Assembly (NCBI RefSeq): GCF_000002425.4
Contig: NC_037270.1
Location: 1,859,765 to 1,923,764 of the forward strand
Reading direction: 5' to 3'
From: Physcomitrium patens
Taxonomy: Eukaryota > Streptophyta > Bryopsida > Funariales > Funariaceae
Length of the DNA stretch: 64,000 nt
The notes beneath the pieces are model-generated. The model was not told the origin of the DNA and did no database searches. It saw only the letters and a list, made by a program, of their open reading frames with translations. Positions 34,201 to 51,903 of the stretch are shown here, piece after piece (within the stretch, counting starts at the first letter, position 1; each line of letters starts with the position of its first letter). Position numbers and translations under genes: made by a program.

Positions 34201-34986
34201 AACCTGACAGTGACTGGGAATACGACGGCATCAACTTTTCTTCTGCCCTGCGATGTTAAGATAAAGTTTTCCTACTTTCCTGCCCCCCTCAGGAGCAATT
34301 CTAGGAAAAACCTGGAATACTTCTCACACCAAGGGTCCTAGAGCCTAAGAAAACGCACTAAACCGCACCAAGCTCACATTCAGGAGCAACTGAAGGGTCA
34401 GTACGATACTAGAAACGAAAGACTGAAAGAGAAAAACGGACAGGCAGGTTAAATTGAAGCGAACCTCGATGGGCTAAACCTTGCACAGAGAAAAACACGT
34501 ACTAAAGCGCGACAGAGTAAACCCTACATAACTTGAACATGCACAAAGAACACACTACTTGAATCCTGCACCACCATTTCCTCGTATGAGCAGCTAATTA
34601 TGAGTCACGATTACACCGACACTGATCCAGTTCCAACCACCACTCCGCGGAAAATCCTCTCCCGTTTCGCCTCACTCTTGAATCCTCACAACCAGATCAT
34701 GACACACAACACCATCCCTTCTTATAACACACGGTCCATAACCCGAGCCGAAAGAAGCGGGTGCATCCCGATCAAACTCATCATGAAGAACCGCTACACT
34801 CAGCAACGCACTGGAACCGCCTACACACCACACACCGCTCTAAAGTCACAATCAAAAACCACGCAAAACACACACACACACACACACAAACAGACAAACA
34901 AACAAACAAACAAACCTTTGACCGCCTCCGCTGACAGGCACACCTCCCTCCCGGTGCAAAGGGTTCAAACTATTGAAAACATTCAT
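31293..34986 (-). CDS. Protein phosphatase 2C (PPM family)
   Basis: A Mg/Mn-dependent Ser/Thr phosphatase, probably cytosolic or nuclear. Exons on the minus strand: 34986-34916, 33617-33490, 33221-33123, 32819-32661, 32276-32190, 32060-31969, 31842-31768, 31424-31293. GT–AG introns and continuous frame give 280 aa. The first exon encodes [14 protein letters not shown] and ends in PVSGGGQ; its join to [17 protein letters not shown] reproduces a typical plant PP2C N-terminus. Motifs are RASMED (E44, D45), VFDGHGG (D66-G70), [38 protein letters not shown] (D228, D232) and GSADNIT (D267), so the metal-binding acids are intact. There is little beyond the catalytic domain, unlike ABA-co-receptor clade A members, so a compact PP2C of another clade is likely. 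Intron 1 (about 1.3 kb) begins inside a GTTT/GT microsatellite. The frame 34600-35001 plus is a shadow. Confidence 0.94.
34868..34914. repeat. (CA)n and (CAAA)n microsatellites at the PP2C intron-1 donor
   Basis: About ten CA units followed by about five CAAA units on the plus strand. On the gene strand this is GTTT repeats starting at the splice donor itself, then GT repeats. Confidence 0.95.
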
Positions 34987-34989
34987 GGT

Positions 34990-35640
34990 CTCAGCCGATG
35001 ATCGCAAGCGCCCCTAATCCGTGGTCTCTTGTTTCATGCTCGTCACTAACTCCTCCTTGTCGCAAGTTGCCTTCCTTTGAAACTCCCTCTCTCAAAAACA
35101 CCTTGTTCTTTCAACTTCTCGCCTCAAAACTTAGTAGCTCCTGGACCGCCCCGGAACTGAGTCAGCCTGAACGAGTACCGCACAGCACACAGCACGACGC
35201 ACATCGGCTATTCAACAACAGCAGCAGCAGCAGCAAAATCGACACAGAAATCGACCCTACGTTGCGAAGACATGTTAAATGGGGAGGTGTCGGGAGGGTT
35301 TGGTTCGAAAGAGGGCGGAAGGAGATGAAGCAACGAGGCCGGACCGGGCCGGGCTGGGCCAGGGACGGGATTGGGGGCCACTGAAACCCGACCCGAGATG
35401 CGGATGGTCCCGCCTTGCTTTGACTCTCCCCCTGTACCCGGGTGAGGAAAATTTCCAAGGCCGGGCTGACATTTTAAAATTCAAATTTGATGATATTGAC
35501 TCCCTCTCACTGTTCCCTCCCCCACTCCCCCACTCTAATTACAATAATAGTCTTGCCCCCCAACCCCCTCAACGGTTATCAGCCCCCGGTCCGCCTCGGG
35601 ATCCTATTCCGTCCCCATAATTGCCCCCCTTAACCGCCTA
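34990..35640 (-). promoter_or_regulatory. GC-rich upstream region of the PP2C gene
   Basis: This stretch upstream of the PP2C start is clearly richer in G and C than its surroundings. It contains a CAG-repeat run (about 35218-35233) and C-rich blocks. No TATA box is seen on the minus strand close by. It likely holds the 5' untranslated region and a TATA-less promoter; the exact start of transcription cannot be told. Open frames here on both strands look compositional. Confidence 0.45.
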
Positions 35641-38560
35641 CCGAGTGGATGCCATCCCCCTCGTTTGTTCGTTCATCTCTCATTATAATTACATTCGTCC
35701 CTCATCCTTACTTCATTCATCATTCCGTCGGTTTTTAGAATAAATTGCATTACGAAGATTTTACAAACTTATAAATAATCACAAAGAATAATCTTTCTTA
35801 ATGTAAAAGATCAACAATTTTCCACTAATGATACTATCCCAAAGTAAATGTTCTTATGAAAGGAACAAAGTGATTTGTGTATATTGGTATTATTTGTAGA
35901 GTTTGCAATTATATGTCTTGTTTATTAATAATACGTTGTATATTTTCTTCAGTTAATTCATATGGAAAATTGATTCAATAGAATTGCAGGATCTACACAT
36001 AATGGCTTATCAATGGAATGTTCTTTTTAAGTGTCTAGATATAACAAAAGAACAATAATTTGATGGCATTTGCATGCATTGCATTATCATATATACACCC
36101 TTACACTTATGTTATGGAATGCAGTCTATTGTACATAAATATGCAACAGGCACAAATTTGTTTTATGGTGCAACGTTTGATTAAAATTTTAAACAAAATT
36201 AAAATATTTTCATCAAAAAAATATATATATTGATTCTAAGAATTTTTTTAATTAAAATTGGATATAATAATAACATAGAATATTATTCATCAAAACAGTT
36301 ATTAATTCATCACCATTGTGTGCACATATTGTGCTTCATCATTTTATGAAATGAATATATATATAGATATATATATATTTATATAGATAGATAGATAGAT
36401 AGATAGATAAATAAATAAATAAATATTAAAATTCCATGTTTGAAGAGTAAACCGAGTTCCTGAAATATAATATGATATTATTAATCATTACTTATACATA
36501 TATATATATATATATATATATATGTATTTATATATCTTTTAGAGTATTTGTATGGTCTCTAATTACTCTAACTAAGATAAACAAATTCTGTGTTATGATG
36601 TTCTATTTTAAAGTTATTTAGGTAAATGTGAAAATCTCCATTATTCTAAAATATACGTCAATTTGTTTTCTTGAAGTGGTGTAGGACTTCAAGACATATT
36701 ATACCAAATGCTGTTATTAATTGTCTAGCATATAATTGTTAATAATTATTTCTTCATTTCACCTATTGTTTTATTTTAATATCTAGAGAACGGATTATTT
36801 GATACACACTATTTTTAAAATTATTCTGAAAAAAATTATAAGAAAATTGAGTTCTTTTTTAATGCAATATTTATGTATATGCTCAATTAAACCACAAAAA
36901 GTTTGATAACTAATTCTTATTACACAAAAATAAAATGGTAATATGCAATAAGCGTCTAAAGGTGTGTAAAGTTTGTACTTTTAAATGCATAAAACATTAA
37001 CAACAATAGTTAAAATTTTAAAAGAAATACATGTGATGTGTTGAATGATACAAATTGTTCAATAGAACTTAGGATTTTATTTCTATTTTGAACTAAAACA
37101 TATAGACAACTATAGAATAATTAATAATAAAGCTTAAAAAATAAACTTTGAATATTTATTTCAAAATTAATTTCGTTTGGGATTTTATAATTTGAAGTAA
37201 TAAATTATAATAATGCTAAAAAAAAGCGCCCCTTTCTTTGCTTTATTTTTTGTTAGGTATGAGAGCTAAATTAATTAATTAATTGTTGGATATGAGAGCT
37301 AAATAAATAAAAGATTTTTTTGGGTATGAGAGCAAAATAATTTATTTTATTATTATTTACCTTGTATCATTATGGAAATAATTTACTTGTTTCAAAATTC
37401 GGATTCAATAAAACTTCTATGACCAATTTTGATTCAGTTCAATAAAACCTCTATGACTAATCAAAGTACATGGATTTATGGGAACGAGTACACACATGCT
37501 GTTACAAATTGTCAAACATAATCATCTTATCTTAAAACCTTTATATTCACAATTTTTTTTCGGAAATATAACCTTTAAATTATTTGAAAAAATATATCAG
37601 CTAGGATTTAAATGAAAATTGACTGACATCTTGAATCGTTAATTTAAAAGTGAAACATGCATGTATTTAAACGATTCAATTAACTAAATAACGTAAAGTA
37701 AAGAAACTTAAAATGTACCTGCATTTTTTAAGTTTGTAAGCAATTTTTTAAAATATTGTTCAACAAACAAAAAAACTCAATAACTTTATACATGCTTCCA
37801 AGCCATCAATGTTTCTTACGATCTTTTTGTAATTGCAAGGTGGTTAGTTCTTTGATACTTGTTTTGAAATTTAATCATCAAATGACACAAAATCTATACA
37901 TACATAGTATTTTTTCTGCTGGATTATAGACGTCTGTAAAAACAAAACTATTAATTCATTACAATTTACCTCTAAATTCTTTTGAATCTCAACTGCAATT
38001 GCTTCTGAATAAAGGATACAAAAGCAAAAAGAAAAAAAGAGATTATCCCCACATCGACATTTCAATGTGTTTTTTAAACTATCAATGATATGTACGTTTG
38101 TGCATAGAATTAAAATTGAAGGAAAAGGAAAAATAAAACTTCAATGATATTTTTAACACTGTATTTTTTCATGGCTTGATGCAATTTTCTTAAGTAAATA
38201 CTGTTTGACTTGCTTTAGTTACGATTACATTTATGCCATGTCATCTAGTTTATTTTTATTTTTATTTTGGCAATTTAATGAATTATGTCTACGTTACATT
38301 GTTGTCAATCAATTTCTTCTAATATATAACTCCCAACCACCCAATAGATCATTTGTAGTTAAGAGATTCTTCATACGTTTTGTACCCATCTCCTAAAACA
38401 TAATCTTCTGATGTTTTTACTAAAATCAAACTTACATACCATTTTGGAACCCTAAAACAACCACCATTCATTCCACATAACATCAATTCTTATTCAATAA
38501 CTCTCAATACACGAATTTGACCTTTCCCGAGGACGAAACCTGAATACTTGTACTTATCCA
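35640..38560. other. AT-rich spacer between the PP2C and MAP2 genes
   Basis: No coding sequence recognised over about 2.9 kb. It has TA/GATA-type simple repeats at about 36354-36425 and a TA run at about 36497-36522. The two genes point away from each other, so promoters lie at both edges. Confidence 0.7.
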
Positions 38561-38570
38561 AGACGAGCAT

Positions 38571-38578
38571 TATAAAAA
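38571..38578 (+). promoter_or_regulatory. TATA box of the MAP2 gene
   Basis: TATAAAAA within GCATTATAAAAAGCC, about 60 nt before two telo-box motifs and at the start of the GC-richer gene region. Transcription probably begins near 38600. Confidence 0.6.
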
Positions 38579-38630
38579 GCCTTCCTCCACTTCAAACAGC
38601 CAACAAGAAATAAAGAGAACAGTGCTTCAA

Positions 38631-38657
38631 TTTAGGGTTTCATAGATTTTAGGGTTT
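38631..38657 (+). promoter_or_regulatory. Pair of telo-box motifs in the MAP2 leader
   Basis: TTTAGGGTTT occurs at 38631-38640 and again at 38648-38657. In plants this motif (AAACCCTA in reverse) is common near the transcription start of genes for ribosomal proteins and the translation machinery, which fits a gene acting on nascent proteins. Confidence 0.6.
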
Positions 38658-38845
38658 CAAGGCAGACTCCGGATCGGGTTGGTAATGCCGCGCGCATGGC
38701 GACGTGCATCGCCGTGGTCCCCATCACCGTGGTTCCCGAGTTTTGCCTGAGGAATCTGGTTGTGGCCCACGGCGTCGCTAAAAATTTGTGCCGAAGTACG
38801 AGACGGAGAGATTGTTTGCCAGATTAGAACGGTTATCGCGGTAGA

Positions 38846-39629
38846 GTAAGTTCGAAGAGTCGGGCGCAGCCATTAGCTTGCCCTTTTTTTCTTTTTCTTT
38901 TCAGTGCCGTAGGCGTCGGACAGAGCGTCTGTTGGCTGACGTCGTTGCGTCGACGGTATTTCTGCACCGCTCACGCGTGTGCTTGCTGTGAGCTTTGTCC
39001 GAATTCAAGTCGCTGGAATTCCTTACCTTCACAATAAGCCCATGACTCTCGTGAAATGCCTTCATGAGTTGCGGATCGCTGTAAAATTTTCCATTCTGAG
39101 TTTGTGGAGTGTGCGATGTCTTTTGTTGCCTGGAAATCTGTCTGGGAAGCAGGTTATGGATCTTGAGGTTTGCAACATGAGCTGATTGGTTTGCTTTCGA
39201 ACGGAATTTTGGTTGATCCTACTTCTCTGTGCTGGTTGCTATGTCTTGATTCTAAGCTGCATGTGAGGATTCAATTTTTTTTATTGCCTCTATGGTTTCT
39301 GAACTTTCGTGCGTACTTGAATTGATCGCTACTGGGGAATTTGTGGTATATCTCGAAGATATCACTTGGAATCTGAATCTTGGACGGGCTTTTTAGAGCA
39401 GTGGAGGTAGTGAAATGGTCTTTGTTCTAGGGTTCAAGGTGGGAGTGGGTGGTGGGTTTGTTAAATTTGTCATTGTAGTGTTGTGATTTTTAGGTCACGA
39501 TTAACCTATCGTGGAGTCGCAAAGGTTAGGCGGGGCTGGGTATTGATTTGGGTTTTGCCTTGATGTTTGAGTGCAGTTTTAGGATTTAAAGGGTGGTTCT
39601 GCAGTGTTGGAGAGTTGCTGCGTTTACAG
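38846..39629 (+). other. Probable 5'-UTR intron of the MAP2 gene
   Basis: A GTAAGT donor at 38846 and a TTTACAG acceptor ending at 39629 leave one base before the start ATG at 39631. The 1-kb leader would otherwise contain several upstream ATGs. The donor choice is tentative. Confidence 0.45.
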
Positions 39630-39630
39630 C

Positions 39631-43539
<3,909 letters not shown>

Positions 43540-46500
43540 GAGTTACAATGTTATCTTTGGGGTTGTTTATAGTGTCGATATGTAGTTGCCGTGCTTGTAT
43601 GTTAGGTGCCCAAAATGTGGGTTGTGTCTTGGTTCGGCAGCTTCTAATCTTCTGAACAATACAGTTCTCAGTATACGTGATATTTTACCTGGTATATGTG
43701 CTCATTGCAAAAGAGCTGTTTGTTTTTTTCGTAGTTTTTTGGGATCAAGGGCCGATGCCTAATGCGTTTTCACGTGTCATTCCTGGTTATGTCGTTCCTC
43801 TTAGTCACTGGTCCTGTGGGATTTATGTCCTGCAGCGTGTTTAAATCCCAACCGGTGTAGAAAGTGCTTTATGGTTCTCCTCACGGATCATGAAGTTTAA
43901 AGAAGTGTTACGATCTTTTTCAAACCTCGCCCATAACAGCGCATCTGCTAGTATCCCATTCTGCCACACCTCATTTGTATTTAATTTTCGCTTAAAAGTT
44001 TAGTTGATAGCAGACTTTACACTTTTGCTGTGATGACATCACAATGGAAGCTTTACAAGTATCATGATTCTAAACTTCTGATTCCTAACTTTTGTGCTTG
44101 TCAGGACCTATTTACAGTATTGATTTTTTTGTTCAAATGAGGTTAGTTTGCTGAAATTTTACCCACTTTACCCTCTAAATTACCAACACTTACAGCTTCG
44201 CAAACTGGCCTCATTTTGACAGAAAATTACACTATATATGAGCACTAGCAGCCGCTGAGGTTAGGACTCAGAAGTAAAAAATTATGATACTTGTGCAGAG
44301 TGTGTTGTGTGGGCACTGTAGTTTATCAATGCTTTCTATCCTGTTTGGGAATATGGTTGAGCAAGTAAAATATGATAATAACAATCTTATATAATACCAG
44401 AAAAAGAAGAAGTTAACTTTATAATATTTAGACTTTCTTTAATAATTATTTTTTTTTTTAATTTTTTTTTTGATTTTTTTCTTGAGACATTAAAATATAT
44501 ACAAGTTAAAAACTAACCCATAATAATTAAGGTTCTGTTAAGATTTTATGATAATAATAGTTTGTGCAAAATTAAATGAAAATAAAAACACATATATAAT
44601 GAACCTTCAAGGAAATATATAAAAATCTACATACAAAATACAAAAAAAGAACATACATAAATTTTGTTTATCATAAACACTTTCTTACACAAAAGCAATT
44701 ATTGTGAATACATGATAACTATGAAGTTAAAACTAATAAAATCCTAAAACATTATCCTAAAAGATTGTTGATTAGACCAAAGCTTCTTTCAATCACACAT
44801 TTATTCATATGAATTATGAACAATAAAATATTACATCAATTCTATTTTTTGTAATAATAACATGGTTTTAAAAGAAGCTAGGAATACCACATGTTCTTTC
44901 CAAATAGATAATTTAAACATATAGAGAGAAACTTTTAAATATTGGAATCAATTGTCATATCTATCATTATGACCAAATCCTACTATTGAGACAATGTCAT
45001 CAAACACCATGTTGTATTACAAATATAATTAATGATAAAAATTTGTCAAAGTTAAGCTGATAAGTTTAGTTAGAATTAATCTCCCACTTATGTTAAATTT
45101 ATAAGGTTGATGACTTAAATAATGACTTTTTTAATCTAGATAATGAAGTGTCAGCTTTTATCTTTTCATAATATCAAAGTAATAGTAGTACTTTGGATCT
45201 TGTCAAGTTTAATTTTTACGAGAACAAAAAATTAATAGGAACTAGAAACTATCCTATCTAGTACTTTATAATTTGTCAAATCCTACAAGCTAATAATATT
45301 TGGAACATCTACATTATTAAGAAGGTTGTTGTTGGTCCAAAAAAGTACAAAGCTTCTTGCTTTGGAGATTTTTCTTGCTCATGTATGTTTTTAACTTGAC
45401 AAAACAATTACACTCTAAGTCTCATAACCATAGCTTTTATAGACACCAAGTTTTGACCCCTTAAGTTATTGCCTTTGACTTGCAAACATGTTGGACCTTC
45501 TTTGCTTTAGCACATTGTTTCTCCTTGACTTCGTTAGTTTTTGCTCTTAAACTTTCAACACAAGTAGATAAACTTGTCTTAAAGACTATTCCAAAAGTTT
45601 GCTCTAATCAAAGATTCCAATTAGTCATAATAGATCCTATTTTAAGACCCAAAGCTGCCTATTTTATTAGTCAAAACAAAAGATATAACAATAATGTCTT
45701 TTGAGCATCTCTTCACTCTCTTAAGTTACATTGATACCTCAAAAATATTACTAAGAGGTCTCCAAGATGTCTTCAAGTTAAAAATCCATTATATGCGATC
45801 TATCTTATCCTTATCCTAATGCTCACTATCAACCTTTTTTCTTATCAATGTAATGGCTAGTCTTCTACTAACAAACAAAAAAGTACATAAATTAAAACAA
45901 GGAAATGAACTAAAATAATACTCTATTAATATCAATCTAATTGTATATTTAAGGTATGCACAATATACATGAATATCTATTGTTTAACTATTAAACAACC
46001 CACATCACAATAATCCACATATTGCATCATTAACTGATTAATCTTTTGGGAGATCTATTGGATTCAACTCCACAACTAATAGAGCTTCTTTTAATCTTGT
46101 TGTTGTAGCTGTTGTCATTGCAATTGTTGTAATCATTGCCACCAATGTACAAACAATACCAATAAAAAAAGAACATAGTGGTTATAATTATTACTACTAC
46201 TATTTCTAAGAAGATAGTTATTGTCAAATGGTTTAAAGCCAATTCATTTGCTATCTTCTTCAAGCTCAAAAAACAAATTAAAGTCTTCAGCAACAAAAAT
46301 GAAAATTAACATTTGGAATGAATTTCTTTTTTTTTCATAATGACAAGATGCATGATTATAGAAGAATACTTGCTCCAAGTCAAAGAAATTGTCACCAAGC
46401 CAGCAAATATTGGTGCAGATGTTTAAAATAGCTTCCTTATATTCATTATTTTTAATGGTCTTCTATCCAATTAGATATTATTTAAGGCCAAATACAATAC

Positions 46501-46830
46501 TATCATGAAGAGCAAGCCTAGCTAAATATACTTGGATTTTGAAGAATTTGCTCAAGCAATACATCTTTAGTAGAAATCAAACTAACAAAAGCGACATTGA
46601 TTTTATTAATCAAATATAAACTACATGTGATCTCTTTTTTTTGTAATAAGCCTAAACAATCAACATAAATAACCATAATATGATACTGTGGTTCATCTAT
46701 TGTTTTTTAATGCTTACATTATAATTGTTGCTACTACAATTAAATTAATCATTAAATTAAAAAAAAAACTATTCTATTATTCTCTATATTAACAATTTAT
46801 TTTTTATATTGGTAAAAATGCCATCTACAT
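43540..46830. other. MAP2 3' region, then AT-rich spacer
   Basis: The first ~800 bp keep gene-like composition and probably contain the MAP2 3' untranslated region. From about 44400 the sequence becomes AT-rich. Short open frames (45480-45704 plus, 46030-46296 minus) show no recognisable domain; the right part may hold further decayed Copia sequence that I cannot confirm. Confidence 0.5.
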
Positions 46831-46839
46831 CTATTTCAT

Positions 46840-47560
46840 CAAAACTTAGATGTTTCTCAAGTATAAAATGAATGAACATGGCATAATCTCTTTTTACCTT
46901 AGAGTAGGATTTCAGTTCTTTGCTTTAGACATCATGATACACCAAAAATTGTATGTGCATCAAATTTTACTTAATACTGATATGATTGATTGCAAGCTTA
47001 CTTTGACTCTACTTTTAGAAGGTTTCTTTCTTTCTACTATGACTAAGATGTTAAATATCAATTAAAGCATATATTATTATAGAATTAACTATCTCCACTA
47101 CTTAGTGAATACTTGATCCAATCTAATCTATTGAATGGACTTTATTAATTGCTTCATGACTCATCTCTAAGAAACTTGCTTGACTATATTTTTTGATACA
47201 TCAATGCTCAATATCCTTTAGTAAATACTCAATACATTAATAGTCAATACATCAGTGCAACATACTCTTTGATACATTCAATGCTTCATTAACTTTGGAA
47301 TTGTGTATTCTAAAGAAGCAAAAATTTACTTACACAGATTCTTATATCCAAAAGCTACTCCAATGTTGATTGGAGTGCTTGCAAAGATACTTGCCAAATT
47401 ATCAATGGTTTTTATTTTATTTATTTAAAAAAATCTTCTTTGGCAGTATAATCTCTTAGGTTAATAAAAAAAATTAATTTTTTGTCTATGAACTATTAAA
47501 AATGAATATTGAGCCCTTGCCAATAGTGCTTGCAAAATAATTCACTTCAAATAACTTCTT
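46840..47560 (+). pseudogene. Decayed Ty1/Copia RT C-terminus and RNase H fragment, plus strand
   Basis: The plus strand reads GIISFYLRVGFQFFA, then QKLYVHQILLNTDMIDCK and LVNT-like segments (HYLVNT), matching the Copia RT region 'GxxxYFLGxE... YxxxLLxxxGMxDCK... YLTxTRPDI'. Near 47340-47430 it reads SYSNVDWSACKDTCQIINGF, the 'YSDADWAGDxDTRRSTSGY' box at the RT–RNase H junction. Stops interrupt it. The opposite orientation and separate position show that this is not part of the neighbouring minus-strand Copia element. Confidence 0.8.
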
Positions 47561-47657
47561 ACCAATTTATTATTACTTCTTTCTACTTCCATCTTAATTA
47601 ATTAATTTGACTTCCTAGTCTATTCTATCATTTCTTTTACTTCTTATCTATCTTTTT

Positions 47658-47870
47658 AAAACTACATATGAATAATAATAATAACTTGTATGTAAATTTT
47701 TTTTTTGTAATTTATATTGATATTAGATAAAAATATAATTTATATATTATTGAAGAAGATGTAACCAAAAAGATTGCAACTCCTTAGTAGGATGCAACTT
47801 TTATAATAGATTGTTTATAGTGTATAGTTTGGTTATTTAAACTTTATATTCTAATATGCTTGCTTAATTA
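47658..47870 (-). repeat. 3' LTR of the decayed Copia element
   Basis: The ACTACATATGA...TTTGGTTATT...CTTAAT series matches 52841-52990 in the same order, with an extra ~50 bp (CAACTCCTTAGTAGGATGCA). Above it lies TTTTTCTTCT (about 47888-47897), the complement of a polypurine tract. Boundaries are approximate. Confidence 0.65.
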
Positions 47871-48024
47871 AATTATAGTAAGGGTAGCATTTTTCTTCTA
47901 AGTAAGTCTAATATGAAGAGATACTATATAAGCTTTGGCTTCAAAAGTGGTTTGATAAAAAAAAATCAACATACATCTCAATGATTGAATAATAGTAAAA
48001 TTAGACTTTTTGAGCAGTAACAAG

Positions 48025-48250
48025 TTATTGAATAAAATGGTACCAAATCATGATATGCTTGGTTTGCAAATGTAATTTGGTTATATCAATAAGGATGAGG
48101 GCACATTGATTGTTGTCATAAATGATCATCGATATTTTTAGGATTTTGAGTTGAAGCAAATCATAAAGCAAATACCACAACAAGACTATCTTAGAGGCCA
48201 TTATGGCTATAGGCATTTACTTAGCCATAGTGCTCAAGAATGCTATAGAT
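48025..48250 (-). pseudogene. Copia RNase H remnant
   Basis: Reads IMASKIVLLWYLLYDLL, then IIYDNNQCALIL, then HLQTKHIMIWYHFIQ. These are the EAEYxA...W, 'CDNQSAIxL' and 'RTKHIDxRYHFIRE' boxes of Copia RNase H in the correct order and spacing. Confidence 0.85.
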
Positions 48251-51200
48251 CTTTGATGGGATGTATTCTAATTAATGATAATCTATGATAAAACAAAACA
48301 ATATTTGGATGTTGACATTCTTTTGTCAATCTCATTAATTTAATTAGAGTCATTGAATCTATATAATATATGCAATATGAGAGAACTGTAGTGGTATTCT
48401 AAGCATAAACCAAGTGAATTATAAAATCCAATTGTGAGTGAAATCTCATGTAATTTAGAGGCTTAAAATGTGATAATTTTTTCTTTAATTAGAAAATAAA
48501 AATTAAGAATGAATTTTTTGCTTAATTATTTGAAAAAAAGCTAGATTGCTGCTAGCAATGAGGGTGTCATTGACTTAAAATATTAATATGGAAAAATTTA
48601 GATTACAATTGATATAATAAATATTTCTATTGGTAATTGAATTGAACAAACCAAGGGTAGTTAAAAATATATTGATTATCTTAAATCACTTGCAGAGAGG
48701 TTATTTTCAGCCATATATTATTTTTTAAAGTTGACATATCATACTAGGACAAAGAAAAGAAATTCCTTTTGGAATCTACATATAAATTTCTTCTCGAAAG
48801 AATCTTTTAAGATAAACAATTTTGACGTCTATTTGGAAGACATGAAAATCAAGTTGAATGGCTAGGATAAAGATCAATCATATAGATTAATTACAAACCA
48901 TCAAAGAAAATATTTCATTATAATTAAGGCTTAATTGAAAGTACAAGAAATAAAGGAAGCTTTGAATTTGTTGACTATGCTTGTGCTTTTGAGCTTAATC
49001 TTAAAAATCTATTTACACATCAAAGGATATTAATGAAGAGGTAAATCTATGAAGATCTATGTTTAATGAGCTACATAGAAATTTAATCTATTAGTAATAA
49101 CTTATTGCCATTATGAAGCTTTTAGATACATAACAGCTTAGGTATACAATATTAATTAGAAGAGAATCTTTGCAATAGTGAAGAAGACTTATTTTAGATG
49201 CATCAAGCAATTGGATTTTTTATGAAAAAAAGAAAGAAAGTAAGTGTTATAATTCTTTGGTAGATCTTAGAGAAGTAGAACATCTTTTGTAGTTTGAGTT
49301 GATTAGCAAGAGAGAAAATAGGTGATAAAAAGAGTGATTTTAGAAAGAGAATTGAAGAAAATGGTATGGATAGGTGTCGAGATTGAAAATAGTGATCCCA
49401 ATGGAAGATCAATTCTAATCCAGAGACATGATCTAGGTATTGGTAGAGTGTGGAAAGAAAATTGAGGTAGCACAAACTTTTTATGTATGATATTAGAGAT
49501 GCCAAAAAAGACATGGTAAAGGTAATGTTAGATGAATTGGAAAATTGATCTGGATAATAAAAGTTAAGAAATGATGTGGCCACTCTGGAGCCAGATTGTC
49601 AATAGAAATCTTTGCAAGCCATGATGATTTTACTAGAAGTATATCAAGTAGGGCATGTAAGATATCAAGGTCACTTAATTATGGCAATAAAGCCAAGATG
49701 GGTACTTTTGTTAATAAAAGAAGATTCTATGATTGATAAAAAAGAGTATAGAATTGAACAGTGAGAGTATTGATGATTGTAGGAGGTGAGGCCACTAAAA
49801 GTTGAAAAATAGGATTCTTCTTAAAATATAATATTTTAAAAAATAAGCATTGTATCATTGGAATTATTTTATAATTTTTATTTCTTACTCTTGGAACTAT
49901 AGCTAAAAGAAATGTACTTATATAAGTAATTATTAAGTTTTACTTATAGTACATTAAATATTTTTGCAAAATATTTGATATTAAAAATGCAAAGATGGAT
50001 GAAATCCGCCTTATCTTTGTGCCAAAGTTCAAAGGAAGTAGTGTCCCTTGAGATTGTATTGGTCGAATATCTATTTTAAAGATATATAGTACAAGTGTCA
50101 ACTTCCATCCAATAAGGTTTGAATAATTAAGCTTTGTGAACTATGTACAAGACAACATTAAAAAAAGTTATATTTTTTTCTTTGTCAATACTATTTTGAC
50201 ATGGCATATACATTGTAGTTAGTTGATGCTAGATGCTATGAATATTCAAATAGTACTTGAATTCCAAGAAGAGACATTCTCCTCCTTGATCCGTGAGGAA
50301 GGTATATAGCTTGTATTTAGTTTGGTTTTTAGTCCATGAGTGAAATATTTTAAATACCTCAAATTATTTGCTTTTATGGCAAAAGTAACAAAAAATGGTA
50401 TAATAAGAATAGTCATCAATAAAAATAACATAATACCTAAATCTTGAAAATATATAAAGAAAAATAATTTTACTAATATTTTAATAAATTAAATCAAAGA
50501 AATACATGATCCAAAATTTAATTATTTAAAAAAAAAAAATTATAGCCAATTATTTGCCATGTAAGCATGTAGAGCATATTTATTAGAAAACCTTCTTAAG
50601 AAGTAATCTTATAACAACTTCACTTTGAGCAAGTTGTTTGAAGTAGTTTTTGCTTATATGACTAAATCTTCTATGCCATAATTGAGAAGTTTTAGTAAAA
50701 TTGATAGAAGGAGTAATATACCAAATTTTAGAAGAATTTATAATAAAATAAGCTTATTTTAGGTACTTGTTAGATTGATAGCCAAGAATCATCATGTCAT
50801 ATATGGAATAAAGATAATATTAGCTGGAATTAAGGTAGTTTCTATATTTGGTATGGACAGAAAAAATCATGTATAAGGCATTGTACATAGCCAAAAACAT
50901 AGAAGAAGTGAGATGCTGCTAGGCAGACTAAATCAATGGTGAGCTTTGATGGGCGCATAGTAGTGATAGTTGGTTAGAGTTGTCATAATAGTGAGGCTAA
51001 AATAATGACCATCAATGGACCAATTGGTGGTTAGTCAAGTTGGGCAACTAATGATAGATAACAATAAGACTCGGCCACTATTGAAATGATTCAAACAAGA
51101 GTGCTAAAATGAAGGATTTATTAAGGAAAAAATTTTGGATGGATACAAGAGCCTCTATTTGAGTTGTGGTGAATTGTCTAAGATAATAGAGTGGCATTGT

Positions 51201-51869
51201 AGTAGAAATAGTTGTATGTAGAAAAAACTAAAAAATAAGAATTATTGCCTTTTTGGCAATGGACATCATGATTTTCAATTGAGTAGAATTTTCAATGCTA
51301 GTGAGGTTGGCTTGGGTGGATGGATTTCATGTGATACTAAAAATAAATAATTTTTCATAAAGTAGACATATTACTATAGTAGTGTTATTTTTGTTGAGAA
51401 GATGGCATGTCTAATTTTTGATTAAAATTTCTAATCTTTGTTGATCATAATTGCTTAATGAGAATAAATTCTTATATAAGTTAGAGACATACAATGTATT
51501 TGTAAAACAAATTGTATAACTATTGACCATGGAGATTTCTACTATTCCTTGATTATAAATGGATAGTATGGTATTATTGTCGAGGTGGACTTTGTTCTTA
51601 CATAATGAGAATAATTCAAAGTTTATAAATTCTTATTTGTTATGGGCCAATTGATGTGTGGTGTTTACATCAATAAACTATTATTCATCCTTTATAATAC
51701 CATATTGAGAAGATTTTTTAGAGTAGAATGTTTATATGAGATATACATAGGCATAAAATATAGGAGGTATTTCTTTTATATTTTTTGACTTCTATATTTG
51801 CTTATTCTTCTTCTTATTGTATGTGGATGCTATAGAATTTGTAGTAGCTTTTGTTTTGTTTTGTTTTTA

Positions 51870-51903
<34 letters not shown>

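Noticed and set aside
34600..35001. 133-codon plus-strand open frame
   Set aside because: Runs over the first PP2C exon in antisense and through the CA/CAAA microsatellite; composition, not coding.
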